From CAYNVQ01 sp964400735 (GTDB taxonomy: Bacteria; Acidobacteriota; Aminicenantia; Aminicenantales; Aminicenantaceae), in the NCBI GenBank assembly GCA_964400735.1, contig CAYNVQ010000005.1:253616-317615 (forward strand): DNA of 64,000 nt, written 5' to 3'. Every line of letters starts with the position of its first letter. Position 1 is the stretch's first letter. Below the pieces are notes generated by a model. The model was not told the origin of the DNA and searched no databases. It saw only the letters and a list, made by a program, of their open reading frames with translations. Both the position numbers and the translations under genes were made by a program. Below are positions 18,313 through 26,137 of this stretch, in pieces.

Positions 18313-20886
18313 TCACTCATACCTAAGAGAGTCAACGGGGTTGGCAGTGGCGGCTTTGATGGTCTGGAAGCTTAAGGTAAAAAGGGCGATCACCAGAGCC
18401 GCAAATCCAGAAACAGCGAACATCCACACTCCCAAATCGATCCGAACGGCAAAGTTCTGCAGCCATATCCTCATAACAAAATAAGCAGCAGGCCAGGCAA
18501 TGATGTTAGAAATCACGATCCATTTAACAAACTCTTTAGAAAGCAGACTCAGAATATCGGGAACAGATGCGCCCAAAACCTTGCGGACTCCGATTTCTTT
18601 TGTGCGCTGTTTCACAGTAAAAAAGACCAAACCAAAGAGGCCGAGGCAAGATAAAAAAATGGCCAGACTGGCAAAAATCGTCAGTATTCTGCTGATTCGC
18701 TCCTCTGACCGATAGTACCGGTCAAACATCTCATCAAGAAATGAATAACTGTAAATGTTACCTAGATGAAGTTCATGCCATTTTCTTTCAATAAAGGAAA
18801 GCGTTTCACTTACATTTTCCGTTATTATCGTGAGACAGATAGAGCGAAAACTCCATGGCTCATTGAGCATCACCAGCGGTTCAATGGCGTTCTGCAATCC
18901 TGTGTAATGAAAATCTTTAACAACCCCGATTATGGTTCTTCTATTCTCAGGTTCTCTGGGACCCCGCTCAAGGACTTTGCCGATAGCTTGCTCTGGAGAA
19001 CTCCAGCCAAAGAGCCTAGCCGCAGCCTCATTGATGATGCACGACTTGCCAGCATCAGTGCTCATGTTTTCGCTAAAGTTTCTTCCGGCAGCCATTTGGA
19101 TTTTAAATTCCGGAATAAAATCATAATCGAAACTTATCCAATTCATAGCCCAATTTTCCTCTTCCTTTCCCACAACACGGGTTGTTCTGTTATTATAGCC
19201 GCCTCCAGGAGGAGCGTAGCAGGCTGTTGCCCCGATAATATGATGATGTTTTAAAAATTCATTTTTAATGGCTTCATGATTGTTGTCTAAATGTGCACGG
19301 AAGGAAACCTTTTGTTCTTTATCAAAGCCCAGATACCGGTTTTTCATAAAATCGATTTGAGTATACACGGCTATCGTTCCAATGATTAAAATGATAGAGA
19401 CTGTAAACTGGCAAACAATAAAAGTTTTTCTTAGAAAGGATTTTCTTTTTCCTGTGAACAGCCGGTTTTTAAGTGTTAAAGCCGGCTCAAACCTTGATAA
19501 GAAAAGTGCCGGATAGGCGCCGGATGCAATCCCGATGAAGAAAATGAGAAAGACAAGGAGAACGATATTGTCCAAATAAAGCAAATCCGTAGTTTTTAAT
19601 TCCCTATCGATCAGGCTGTTATAGAACGGCGTTGTGACGATAACCAGCAAGAGGGAAAAGATAAAAGCAAAAAGGGATATCACAAGAGATTCTCCGATGA
19701 ACTGCCTGATCAGCTGCCTTTTATAAGCCCCCACTGTTTTTCTAAGCCCCACTTCTTTCGCCCGATTTGAGGCCTCTGCAGTGGAAAGGCTGATAAAGTT
19801 CAAACAGGCTAATACTAATATAATAAATCCTATGGTTAATAAAATATATAAGAATTGTACGTTGACTGAATGCAAATGGATGGAGACCACTGGCTGCAAA
19901 AAAGAGGTATAGGTCCAGCCTTGTTCTTTAAAGTATTCACCGGCATATTCATGCCCGATAAACCTAATCTTCTCCTCAAAATCTTCTGCTTTAACATCGG
20001 GTTTGAGCTTTATATATCCTAACGCACTCACATTCGCCCAATTGGTCATTTCTTCCGGTTCTCTAATGTTTATCATTGAAGTAATAAAACTGTATGGAAG
20101 GTGGGTGTTCGACGGCGGATTTTGAACAATGCCAATGATTTCAAAATCATTTCCATCGATATTCAGTGATTGACCTATGGGATTGTCGTGACCAAAGTAT
20201 TTGGCTACCATATCCTTGGATATGATCATTGAATTTAAATGGCTGAAAGCTGTTTCATAATTTCCTTGTATCAACGGAATGTCAAAAATATTGAATATTT
20301 CTTTTTCAGTATAAATAAAGCCCGATTCATAAAATTGGCTCTGATCGTGATCGACAATCACGCCACTGCTGGCAATGCGGACAGCTGATTCCACTTCCGG
20401 GTATTTTTCTCTTAAAATAGGAATAAGCGGATCACTTGCGGTTGGGAAACTCACTTCTTGGGATCCAAAATCCACTCTCGTCCCTACTCGATAAATACGA
20501 TCAGCGCCGTTATGATACTTGTCATAACTAAATTCATGACTCACATACAGATAGATCAAAATGAAGCAGGCCATCCCAACTCCAAGACCTGAAACAGTGA
20601 TGAATGAGAAGCCTTTTTGCTTTTTGATGTTTCTTAATGCGATCTTGAGATAATTTTTAAACATGGTTGCTCCTATGCATAAAGTATCTTTTAAATATTC
20701 AGGTATAGATCGAATCAGATAGCCCCAGAACTTAAGCCGGGCTTGAAGCCATCCTTTCTTTTCGGCAAAAATGCTGTACATTTCCATAAAATCACCGAGT
20801 TTGGTTTCTCCTTCATCTCTGAAGATCCTCTTGATCAACCACTTGCAGAGCTGGGAAGGCTGGGGCTCTTTAGTTTTTTGTTTCAT
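18313..20886 (-). CDS. FtsX/MacB-type ABC transporter permease with helical prefix domain
   Basis: 857 residues in the inner membrane. Residues ~1-75 are the soluble helical prefix typical of PadR-linked permeases. Then a MacB-type half (TM ~93-113, SGLGVGMACFILIYLYV; large periplasmic loop; three TMs ~360-500) and a second FtsX half, ending NPVDSLRYE. Family role: export of, or resistance to, peptides, macrolides or lipids through a partner ATPase; none is encoded nearby. It overlaps the upstream padR by 17 bases, so the two are co-transcribed. One of four full paralogues in the island. Confidence 0.93.
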   Translation of the reverse strand: MKQKTKEPQPSQLCKWLIKRIFRDEGETKLGDFMEMYSIFAEKKGWLQARLKFWGYLIRSIPEYLKDTLCIGATMFKNYLKIALRNIKKQKGFSFITVSGLGVGMACFILIYLYVSHEFSYDKYHNGADRIYRVGTRVDFGSQEVSFPTASDPLIPILREKYPEVESAVRIASSGVIVDHDQSQFYESGFIYTEKEIFNIFDIPLIQGNYETAFSHLNSMIISKDMVAKYFGHDNPIGQSLNIDGNDFEIIGIVQNPPSNTHLPYSFITSMINIREPEEMTNWANVSALGYIKLKPDVKAEDFEEKIRFIGHEYAGEYFKEQGWTYTSFLQPVVSIHLHSVNVQFLYILLTIGFIILVLACLNFISLSTAEASNRAKEVGLRKTVGAYKRQLIRQFIGESLVISLFAFIFSLLLVIVTTPFYNSLIDRELKTTDLLYLDNIVLLVFLIFFIGIASGAYPALFLSRFEPALTLKNRLFTGKRKSFLRKTFIVCQFTVSIILIIGTIAVYTQIDFMKNRYLGFDKEQKVSFRAHLDNNHEAIKNEFLKHHHIIGATACYAPPGGGYNNRTTRVVGKEEENWAMNWISFDYDFIPEFKIQMAAGRNFSENMSTDAGKSCIINEAAARLFGWSSPEQAIGKVLERGPREPENRRTIIGVVKDFHYTGLQNAIEPLVMLNEPWSFRSICLTIITENVSETLSFIERKWHELHLGNIYSYSFLDEMFDRYYRSEERISRILTIFASLAIFLSCLGLFGLVFFTVKQRTKEIGVRKVLGASVPDILSLLSKEFVKWIVISNIIAWPAAYFVMRIWLQNFAVRIDLGVWMFAVSGFAALVIALFTLSFQTIKAATANPVDSLRYE

Positions 20887-21211
20887 AGCCTTTTTCCAGA
20901 CTCGAGATGGAAATATCCGTCCAGATCGATTGCTCCTGGGTTTTGGTCTTTATCAAAACATCGAGGCCGCCTTCGGTCAGTTTGTACAGTCTTTTACTGC
21001 GGCCGCCGCGTTTATTTGTGGATTTTCCGAGATAGCTACAAAGATATCCTTTCTTCTCCAGCCGCTCGAGAGGAACATAGACCGCGCCTAACACCCATTT
21101 CTTTTCGGAAGTCTGTGTTAGCATTTCGGCGATGGTGACTCCGTAGGCGTTATCCTCGAGCCGCCAGACCGTCAGAAGTATCATCTCATCGGTTCGCGAA
21201 AGCATGCCCAT
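20870..21211 (-). CDS. PadR-family transcriptional regulator
   Basis: 113-residue winged-helix repressor: ILLTVWRLEDNAYGVTIAEML helix-turn-helix start, wing with GAVYVPLERLEKKGYL and SKRLYKLTEGG. PadR proteins repress efflux or stress genes and let go when a ligand binds. The ATG follows GGAG by 7 bases. It overlaps the permease gene downstream, which is the classical PadR-permease operon. A palindrome around its -10 region suggests autoregulation. Confidence 0.93.
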   Translation of the reverse strand: MGMLSRTDEMILLTVWRLEDNAYGVTIAEMLTQTSEKKWVLGAVYVPLERLEKKGYLCSYLGKSTNKRGGRSKRLYKLTEGGLDVLIKTKTQEQSIWTDISISSLEKGYETKN

Positions 21212-21230
21212 TATTCAGCTCCATTTATTT

Positions 21231-21266
21231 GTCTAACATTATTTAAACATATTATATAGTTTAGAC
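21231..21266 (-). promoter_or_regulatory. Putative padR promoter with flanking inverted repeat
   Basis: GTCTAA (21231-21236) and TTAGAC (21261-21266) form an inverted repeat around a minus-strand TATAAT (21251-21256), 40 bases before the padR ATG. It is a candidate PadR operator. The same 7-mer GTCTAAC/GTTAGAC also lies upstream of the padR genes at 25801 and 49580. Confidence 0.4.
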
Positions 21267-21314
21267 GGAATTTTGATAAAAAAGGTTGGCAAAGGTTTGA
21301 AATTTCCTTGCTAT

Positions 21315-21466
21315 TCACTCATACCGCAGCGAATCGACCGGATTGGCTGTGGCGGCGTTGATGGACTGATAGCTAACGGTCAGCATTGCAATGGCTAAAG
21401 CTACAAAGCCGGAGAGGAAAAATATCCAAATACTCAAAGTGATGCGGTAGGTAAAGTTCTGACAGT
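21315..21466 (-). pseudogene. C-terminal remnant of an FtsX-type permease
   Basis: Minus-strand reading gives the last ~50 residues of a permease: FTYRITLSIWIFFLSG, a TM helix, and ATANPVDSLRYE then stop. Nothing of the rest of the gene is present. It lies just upstream of the padR gene and points to loss of an older module. Confidence 0.8.
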
Positions 21467-21710
21467 TCAAGATATTATATAAGAGATAATTTGTGTATTC
21501 TTCTCTCCTACATAAAAAGTTGAACTGGAATCAGAGAAGTGGCGGATGAAAGGGAGAAGGTGCCCTAGTAATATTTGCACTGAAATCTATCTAAGATGTG
21601 GGAGGAGGTCCACCTTAGGTCAGCATCTTTCTAAAAGCTGAGGAATTTATTGCTTCTGAACTATACCTTTGAGCTAGATTGATACAGGGAATATTCATTT
21701 TTGTTCAGAT

Positions 21711-21831
21711 GCGTACACTAAATGTTCGAGAATGAGCATATGGAGTTGAATGAGTGTTAGACAACCTCAAGGGAACAGATTGGCATATTTTTTGCTTTTC
21801 TACGTTACGTAGAAAACGCAACATATATATT
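21711..21831 (+). repeat. Dispersed repeat A, copy 1
   Basis: About 120 bases closely matching 25657-25775, including GTTAGAC, a -24/-12 promoter and a palindromic segment around TACGTAGAAAAC. Copy 2 drives a padR-permease operon. Copy 1 now leads into IS1380 debris. Confidence 0.8.
21781..21795 (+). promoter_or_regulatory. Sigma-54 type promoter in repeat A1
   Basis: TGGCAT-N5-TTGC with the GG and GC doublets at the exact sigma-54 spacing. No intact gene follows directly. Confidence 0.5.
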
Positions 21832-21943
21832 AAGGAATATTCAGAATTTGATCGAGTCTTGATCTAAATCAAGGGCGGTAGCCTGCAAAAAAGTAAGAGA
21901 GAAGAATAACATCTAAGCCCATGAGATTAAAAGAAATGTGTAA
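21831..21943 (+). repeat. Dispersed repeat D, copy 1
   Basis: About 110 bases similar to 29980-30095, both beginning TAAGGAA(T/A)ATTCAGAATTT and containing a short hairpin (CTTGAT/ATCAAG in this copy). Function unknown. Confidence 0.65.
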
Positions 21944-22020
21944 TCCCGTATTCCCCATATTAAACACTAAAATTGCTTAACAAAAACATCCTAAGTTGTT
22001 ATTATATAACAAGATAGAGG

Positions 22021-22713
22021 GTGATAATGGCGCAAAAAATGAAGCACACAATGGGTGAAAAACTAAACATACGTTTTAACAGAAAAATCAGGCTTGAATT
22101 TCATGGAGCAAGATTGACATCTGATGGGGGCCTTCTTGACTATCGGGAGCTTGATGAGGCATTGGGATTATTTAATTCAGCTTCTGATGTTATGAACGAT
22201 AGGCGGATCGGACGCAATATTCAGCATGATATGACCAATCTGCTGCGCCAGTCTGTGTACAGCCGTCTAGCAGGATATGAGGACGTCAATGATGCTCAGC
22301 GTTTATCAGTTGATCCTGTCATGAGAGGAGTGACGGGAAAGAAAAAGAGGAAGAATGCGGCCAGTGTCAGTACAATCGGGCGTTTCGAGACAGAGATTCT
22401 GATTCTGAAAGAAAACATTGATAGCTTATCTGAAATTAATGAAAGCTGGGTTGAGAAAGCGATAGAGAGAACGCCCCATCGTCGAATCATTTTGGATATG
22501 GAGAGTTCAAAGAGTCCTGTACATGGAGAGCAGGAAGGATCTGCATACAACGATCATTTCAAATGTAGTTGCTATCATCCTCTGTTTTGTTTTAACCAGT
22601 ACGGTGACTGTGAGGGAGAGTTGCTGCGTCCAGGCAACGTCCACAGCGCTGATCGCTGGAAAGAGCTGCTGGATCCAATTGTTCGTCGACATACAACGGA
22701 CACAAAATGCTGA
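22021..22713 (+). pseudogene. IS1380-family transposase, 5' part only
   Basis: About 225 residues of an IS1380-type transposase: N-terminal RARLTSDGGLL-like segment (GARLTSDGGLLDYRELDE), then RQSVYSRLAGYEDVNDAQRL and a first catalytic aspartate in IILDMESS. The family normally has ~430-450 residues. After PIVRR the frame passes into dispersed repeat B and stops. Start is GTG here or ATG at 22027 after a GAGGG site. A matching C-terminal piece lies at 39714. Confidence 0.8.
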
Positions 22714-22814
22714 ATGAACATTAGCAAATCCCGGGATGTAATATTGGCATGTTTATTGCGGATACTAAAAAAGTGAATACTAACTATAGGAGAGTGAATA
22801 TGACATTATGCAAG
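22688..22814 (+). repeat. Dispersed repeat B, copy 1 (promoter + RBS + start codons)
   Basis: ~127 bases nearly identical to 45466-45592. It holds a -24/-12 promoter (TGGCAT-N5-TTGC, 22745-22759), the ribosome site AGGAGAG and the first codons MTLCK of a small gene, after which the copies diverge completely. Confidence 0.85.
22745..22759 (+). promoter_or_regulatory. Sigma-54 type promoter in repeat B1
   Basis: TGGCAT GTTTA TTGC, exact -24/-12 spacing, 41 bases before the ATG at 22800. In copy B2 the -12 element is changed to CTGT and is probably dead. Confidence 0.55.
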
Positions 22815-22937
22815 ACAACAGTCAAAGACTGGATTGCACATCGACAAAATCCAGACTTTTCTCTATCGCGAGGTTTATATGGGGAATTTTTATTATTATG
22901 GCTTACGGCCATTTTAATACATTTTAAGTATTACTAA
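22800..22937 (+). CDS. Small hypothetical protein starting MTLCK
   Basis: 45 residues. The first five come from repeat B with its AGGAGAG site and sigma-54 type promoter. The rest is basic and then hydrophobic (GEFLLLWLTAILIHF), which might be one TM segment. It shares nothing beyond MTLCK with the gene at 45578. It may be a chance fusion of the mobile leader to local sequence, so I keep confidence low. Confidence 0.35.
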   Translation: MTLCKTTVKDWIAHRQNPDFSLSRGLYGEFLLLWLTAILIHFKYY

Positions 22938-23037
22938 ATACTAATAATGTATTTCTCAGAAGGTTTGTTTTCTTCCATAATAATAAAAATGGGATGAAAT
23001 AAATGGTTTCAATGTTCAAACACACTGGAGAATAATC

Positions 23038-25380
23038 ATGCTAATAAATTACATGAAAATCGCTTTGAGAAATATAAGAAGGCATAAAGGATATTCTCTT
23101 CTCAATATTTTAGGGCTTGCCATCGGAATGGCATGCTGTATCCTCATCCTCCTCTGGGTACAGGATGAGCTAAGTTATGACCATTTTAATGAAAACGTAA
23201 ATTATATTTACAGGGTAATTGAAGATTGGGATACAGATATTACATGGACACCGGGACCTCTTGCTCAGGCTCTGAAAGAAGATTTTCCTGAAATAAACGA
23301 TGCTTTACGGATCCTTTTTCGTAATGAAAAGTTATTGTTAAGATATGGTGAAAAATCTTTCTACGAAGAAGGGGGCATCTTTGCCGATCCTTCACTTTTC
23401 GAGATATTCAGTTTTCCCTTCCATGAAGGATCCGTATTCTCCGATCCATATTCTATTGTGTTAACGAAAAAGATGGGTCAAAAATATTTCGGAAATGATG
23501 ATCCGATAGGCAAAACCGTTAGATTATTAAACGATTTTGATTTGAAAGTAACTGGGATTATAGAAAATATTCCTCATAATTCACATTTACAATTTGATTT
23601 TGTTGTACCTGCTGTCCTTTTTAAGGAATTTGGGGCAAATCTTGAGAGCTGGAACGATCATTTTGTGCATACGTATATTATGCTTGAAAAAGAGGCGTCT
23701 TTTCAGGATGTTAATAATAAGATAGAGGGATATATGGATAAATATTATCCGGAAGGTAAATTGCCCCTTTATTTGCAGCCGTTGAAGAAAACACACCTTT
23801 ATTCTTCACATATTCTCTCAAGCTTGAAAGGTAAGGGAGATATCAAATATGTTTATATTTTTTCAACAATTGCTCTTTTCGTATTGGTAATTGCTTGTAT
23901 AAATTTCATGAACTTGACGACAGCCCGTTCTGGGAACCGGGCAAAAGAGATCGGCTTGAGAAAGGTGATCGGATCTTACAGAAGTGATATCATCAAACAA
24001 TTTTTAAGCGAATCTGTCTTATTATCTTTTATCGCGTTAGTTATTGCCGTTGGTTTTGTTTCATTGATTCTTCCTGCTTTTAATAACATTTCAGGAAAGG
24101 ATATAAACACCGCTGATTCAGGAAATATTTACATTATTGTATCTTTAATTGGAATAGCTCTGTTAACAGGACTTTTATCGGGAAGCTATCCTGCCATATT
24201 TCTCTCGGCATTTCAACCGGTGACGGTGTTAAAAGGAACCTTGATATCCAGTTTGAAAAATACTCTCTTAAGAAGGATACTCTGTGTAGTTCAATCTTCT
24301 CTATCAATTATTCTTATCATCTGCACATTTGTTATATCAAGCCAGATTAATTACATAAGAAATAAAGATTTAGGCTATAAAAAAGATCATGTATTCTGTA
24401 TGCAGGGCAACAGAATCATACAAAAGCAGATTGAATCTTTTAAAACTGAATTATTACAGAATTCTGATGTAATAGGTGTTGCAACATCCAATGTGCTACC
24501 GGTAAATTATAGGGATTATACCACAGGAGTGGACTGGGAAGGAAAAGACCCTAATGCTGATATTGCAATGTTTGTCGCTTCTGTCGATCATGACTATATC
24601 TCAACAATGGGTATGGAGATGATTGCGGGCAGGGATTTTTCAATAAAATATTCGACCGATGCGTCTTCCAGCTATATCCTCAATGAGGAGGCTGCGAAAT
24701 TGATGGGAAGCGGATCACCTGTCGATAAGCAATTTACTCTCTGGGGTGATCCCGGAAAAATTATCGGTGTTGTGAAAAATTTTCATTTTAAGACTTTGCA
24801 TGAAAAAATTGCACCCGTTGTATTAAGACTGAGACCAAAAAATTTTAGGTATGTTTTTGTTAAGACAAAGTCTGAAAATATTTCTGTTGCATTGAGCTCT
24901 ATAGAAGGTGCATGGAAGAAATTTTCTCCGGGCTATCCCTTTGAATACAAATTTCTTGATGAGACCCTTTATAGTCTCTACAAGAGTGACCAACGGATCG
25001 ACTCGATAGTCAAATATTTCACCTTCATTGTTATCTTTGTATCGTGTCTCGGTTTGTTAGGGCTTTCTGCCTTCATGGCGGAGAAACGGACAAGGGAGAT
25101 TGGAATAAGAAAGGTGCTGGGTGCCTCGATGTCGGAGATCGCCATGCTTCTTTCAAAAGAACACATGTCTTTAGTCGTTCTGGCAAATATTGTTGCCTGG
25201 CCTGCGGCTTATTATGCAATGAATAAATGGCTGCAGAATTTTGCTTATCATACAACAATCTCAATTTGGATGTTTATCTTGTCAGCGGCTTTGACTATGC
25301 TGATCGCCCTGTTAACAGTGGGCTATCTGGTCTTAAAAGCGGCCGCCGCCAATCCGGTCGATTCGCTACGGTATGAATGA
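23038..25380 (+). CDS. FtsX/MacB-type ABC transporter permease without prefix domain
   Basis: 780 residues. It begins directly at the MacB core (MLINYMKIALRNIRRHKGYS), TM1 ~20-42 (LGLAIGMACCILILLWV), a long periplasmic region, three TMs ~280-400, a second FtsX half with TM pairs near 660-760, ending ANPVDSLRYE. It lacks the N-terminal prefix and has no padR in front, unlike its paralogues; repeat B with a sigma-54 promoter and a small frame lie upstream instead. No ATPase partner is nearby. GGAG precedes the ATG. Confidence 0.92.
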   Translation: MLINYMKIALRNIRRHKGYSLLNILGLAIGMACCILILLWVQDELSYDHFNENVNYIYRVIEDWDTDITWTPGPLAQALKEDFPEINDALRILFRNEKLLLRYGEKSFYEEGGIFADPSLFEIFSFPFHEGSVFSDPYSIVLTKKMGQKYFGNDDPIGKTVRLLNDFDLKVTGIIENIPHNSHLQFDFVVPAVLFKEFGANLESWNDHFVHTYIMLEKEASFQDVNNKIEGYMDKYYPEGKLPLYLQPLKKTHLYSSHILSSLKGKGDIKYVYIFSTIALFVLVIACINFMNLTTARSGNRAKEIGLRKVIGSYRSDIIKQFLSESVLLSFIALVIAVGFVSLILPAFNNISGKDINTADSGNIYIIVSLIGIALLTGLLSGSYPAIFLSAFQPVTVLKGTLISSLKNTLLRRILCVVQSSLSIILIICTFVISSQINYIRNKDLGYKKDHVFCMQGNRIIQKQIESFKTELLQNSDVIGVATSNVLPVNYRDYTTGVDWEGKDPNADIAMFVASVDHDYISTMGMEMIAGRDFSIKYSTDASSSYILNEEAAKLMGSGSPVDKQFTLWGDPGKIIGVVKNFHFKTLHEKIAPVVLRLRPKNFRYVFVKTKSENISVALSSIEGAWKKFSPGYPFEYKFLDETLYSLYKSDQRIDSIVKYFTFIVIFVSCLGLLGLSAFMAEKRTREIGIRKVLGASMSEIAMLLSKEHMSLVVLANIVAWPAAYYAMNKWLQNFAYHTTISIWMFILSAALTMLIALLTVGYLVLKAAAANPVDSLRYE

Positions 25381-25420
25381 TGGATTTGCAGCTGTGTCAC
25401 ATTATCCTATGCCAATAATT

Positions 25421-25606
25421 TTAATGAACAAGCTGTTTTCGTTGATTAGGTTCTCTATTCTTGAGCATATAGAAAATGATCTTTATAAGCTGCCTGGAAA
25501 GAGCATTCATGGCTTGCCAGTGTGTTTTCCCCTCTTTCCTTTTCCGCCGATAATAAGTATGGGATTCTGGGTCATTGACATAAAACCTGTACAGTGACGC
25601 TCCATC
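25421..25606 (-). pseudogene. IS110-family transposase C-terminal remnant
   Basis: Minus-strand reading gives YYRRKRKEGKTHWQAMNALS followed by RQLIKIIFYMLKNREP and a stop: the conserved C-terminal helix of IS110/IS1111 transposases. An in-frame stop lies just upstream and the catalytic N-terminal part is absent. A related fragment occurs at ~48975-49150. Confidence 0.6.
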
Positions 25607-25656
25607 GACGTAGTGTTATCGTCGTATTGGATTCAAACACCACAGCCGATCAAATG

Positions 25657-25775
25657 GGTACGCTAGCTGTTCGAGAATGGACATATGGATTTGAATGAGT
25701 GTTAGACAACCTCAAGGGATCAGATTGGCATATTTTTTGCTTTACTATGTTACGTAGAAAACATAACATATATTA
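25657..25775 (+). repeat. Dispersed repeat A, copy 2 (upstream of padR)
   Basis: Matches 21711-21831. Here it forms the promoter region of the padR-permease operon that starts at 25801. Confidence 0.8.
25726..25769 (+). promoter_or_regulatory. Sigma-54 type promoter and palindromic operator of padR-permease operon
   Basis: TGGCAT ATTTT TTGC (25726-25740) has exact -24/-12 geometry. Just downstream ATGTTA (25747-25752) and TAACAT (25764-25769) form an inverted repeat over the likely start site, also readable as ATGT-N10-ACAT, close to the ATGT-N8-ACAT known for PadR operators. The padR ATG follows 31 bases later. A sigma-54 promoter would need an activator, none of which is in the window. Confidence 0.55.
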
Positions 25776-25800
25776 TTTGTGAACTCATAAGGAGCGATTC

Positions 25801-26130
25801 ATGAATTTTTTGCCAAGAATCGAAGAAATACTTCTTCTGACTATCTGGAAACTTGAATCCAATGCCTATGGTCTGGCCCTCATCGAACAGGTGGAAAAAG
25901 ATACGGGTACGACCTGGTTAACCGGTTCGATTTACGGCGCTTTAACTCGTTTGAAGAGAAACGGATATGTAACGGCAAAAAAGATGAATCACCCTGCCGA
26001 ACACACCGGTCGGCCTCGAGTTTATTACACTTTGACTCCTCACGGCCTGCAAAAGCTTGCAGCTATCCAAAAAGTTAATAATTCCTTGTGGCAGGGTGTG
26101 CCAGACCTGGAAGAGTCAACAAGAAACTGA
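25801..26130 (+). CDS. PadR-family transcriptional regulator
   Basis: 109-residue winged-helix protein: EILLLTIWKLESNAYGLALI, then SIYGALTRLKRNGYV and the wing PRVYYTLTPHGLQKL. AAGGAG stands before the ATG. It is directly followed (7 bases) by its permease gene, so it likely represses its own operon from the palindrome overlapping the upstream promoter. The effector is unknown, probably a hydrophobic drug or peptide as for other PadR proteins. Confidence 0.92.
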   Translation: MNFLPRIEEILLLTIWKLESNAYGLALIEQVEKDTGTTWLTGSIYGALTRLKRNGYVTAKKMNHPAEHTGRPRVYYTLTPHGLQKLAAIQKVNNSLWQGVPDLEESTRN

Positions 26131-26137
26131 GTTCAAC

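Larger units (their letters stand above)
21467..22020. other. Gene-free region with dispersed repeats and an IS1380 end
   Basis: No gene seen. It contains repeat A copy 1 with a sigma-54 type promoter, repeat D copy 1, and a candidate IS1380 terminal repeat (TATTCCCCATATTAAAC, 21949-21965) that recurs inverted near 40181-40196 and alone near 44159-44175. Confidence 0.55.
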
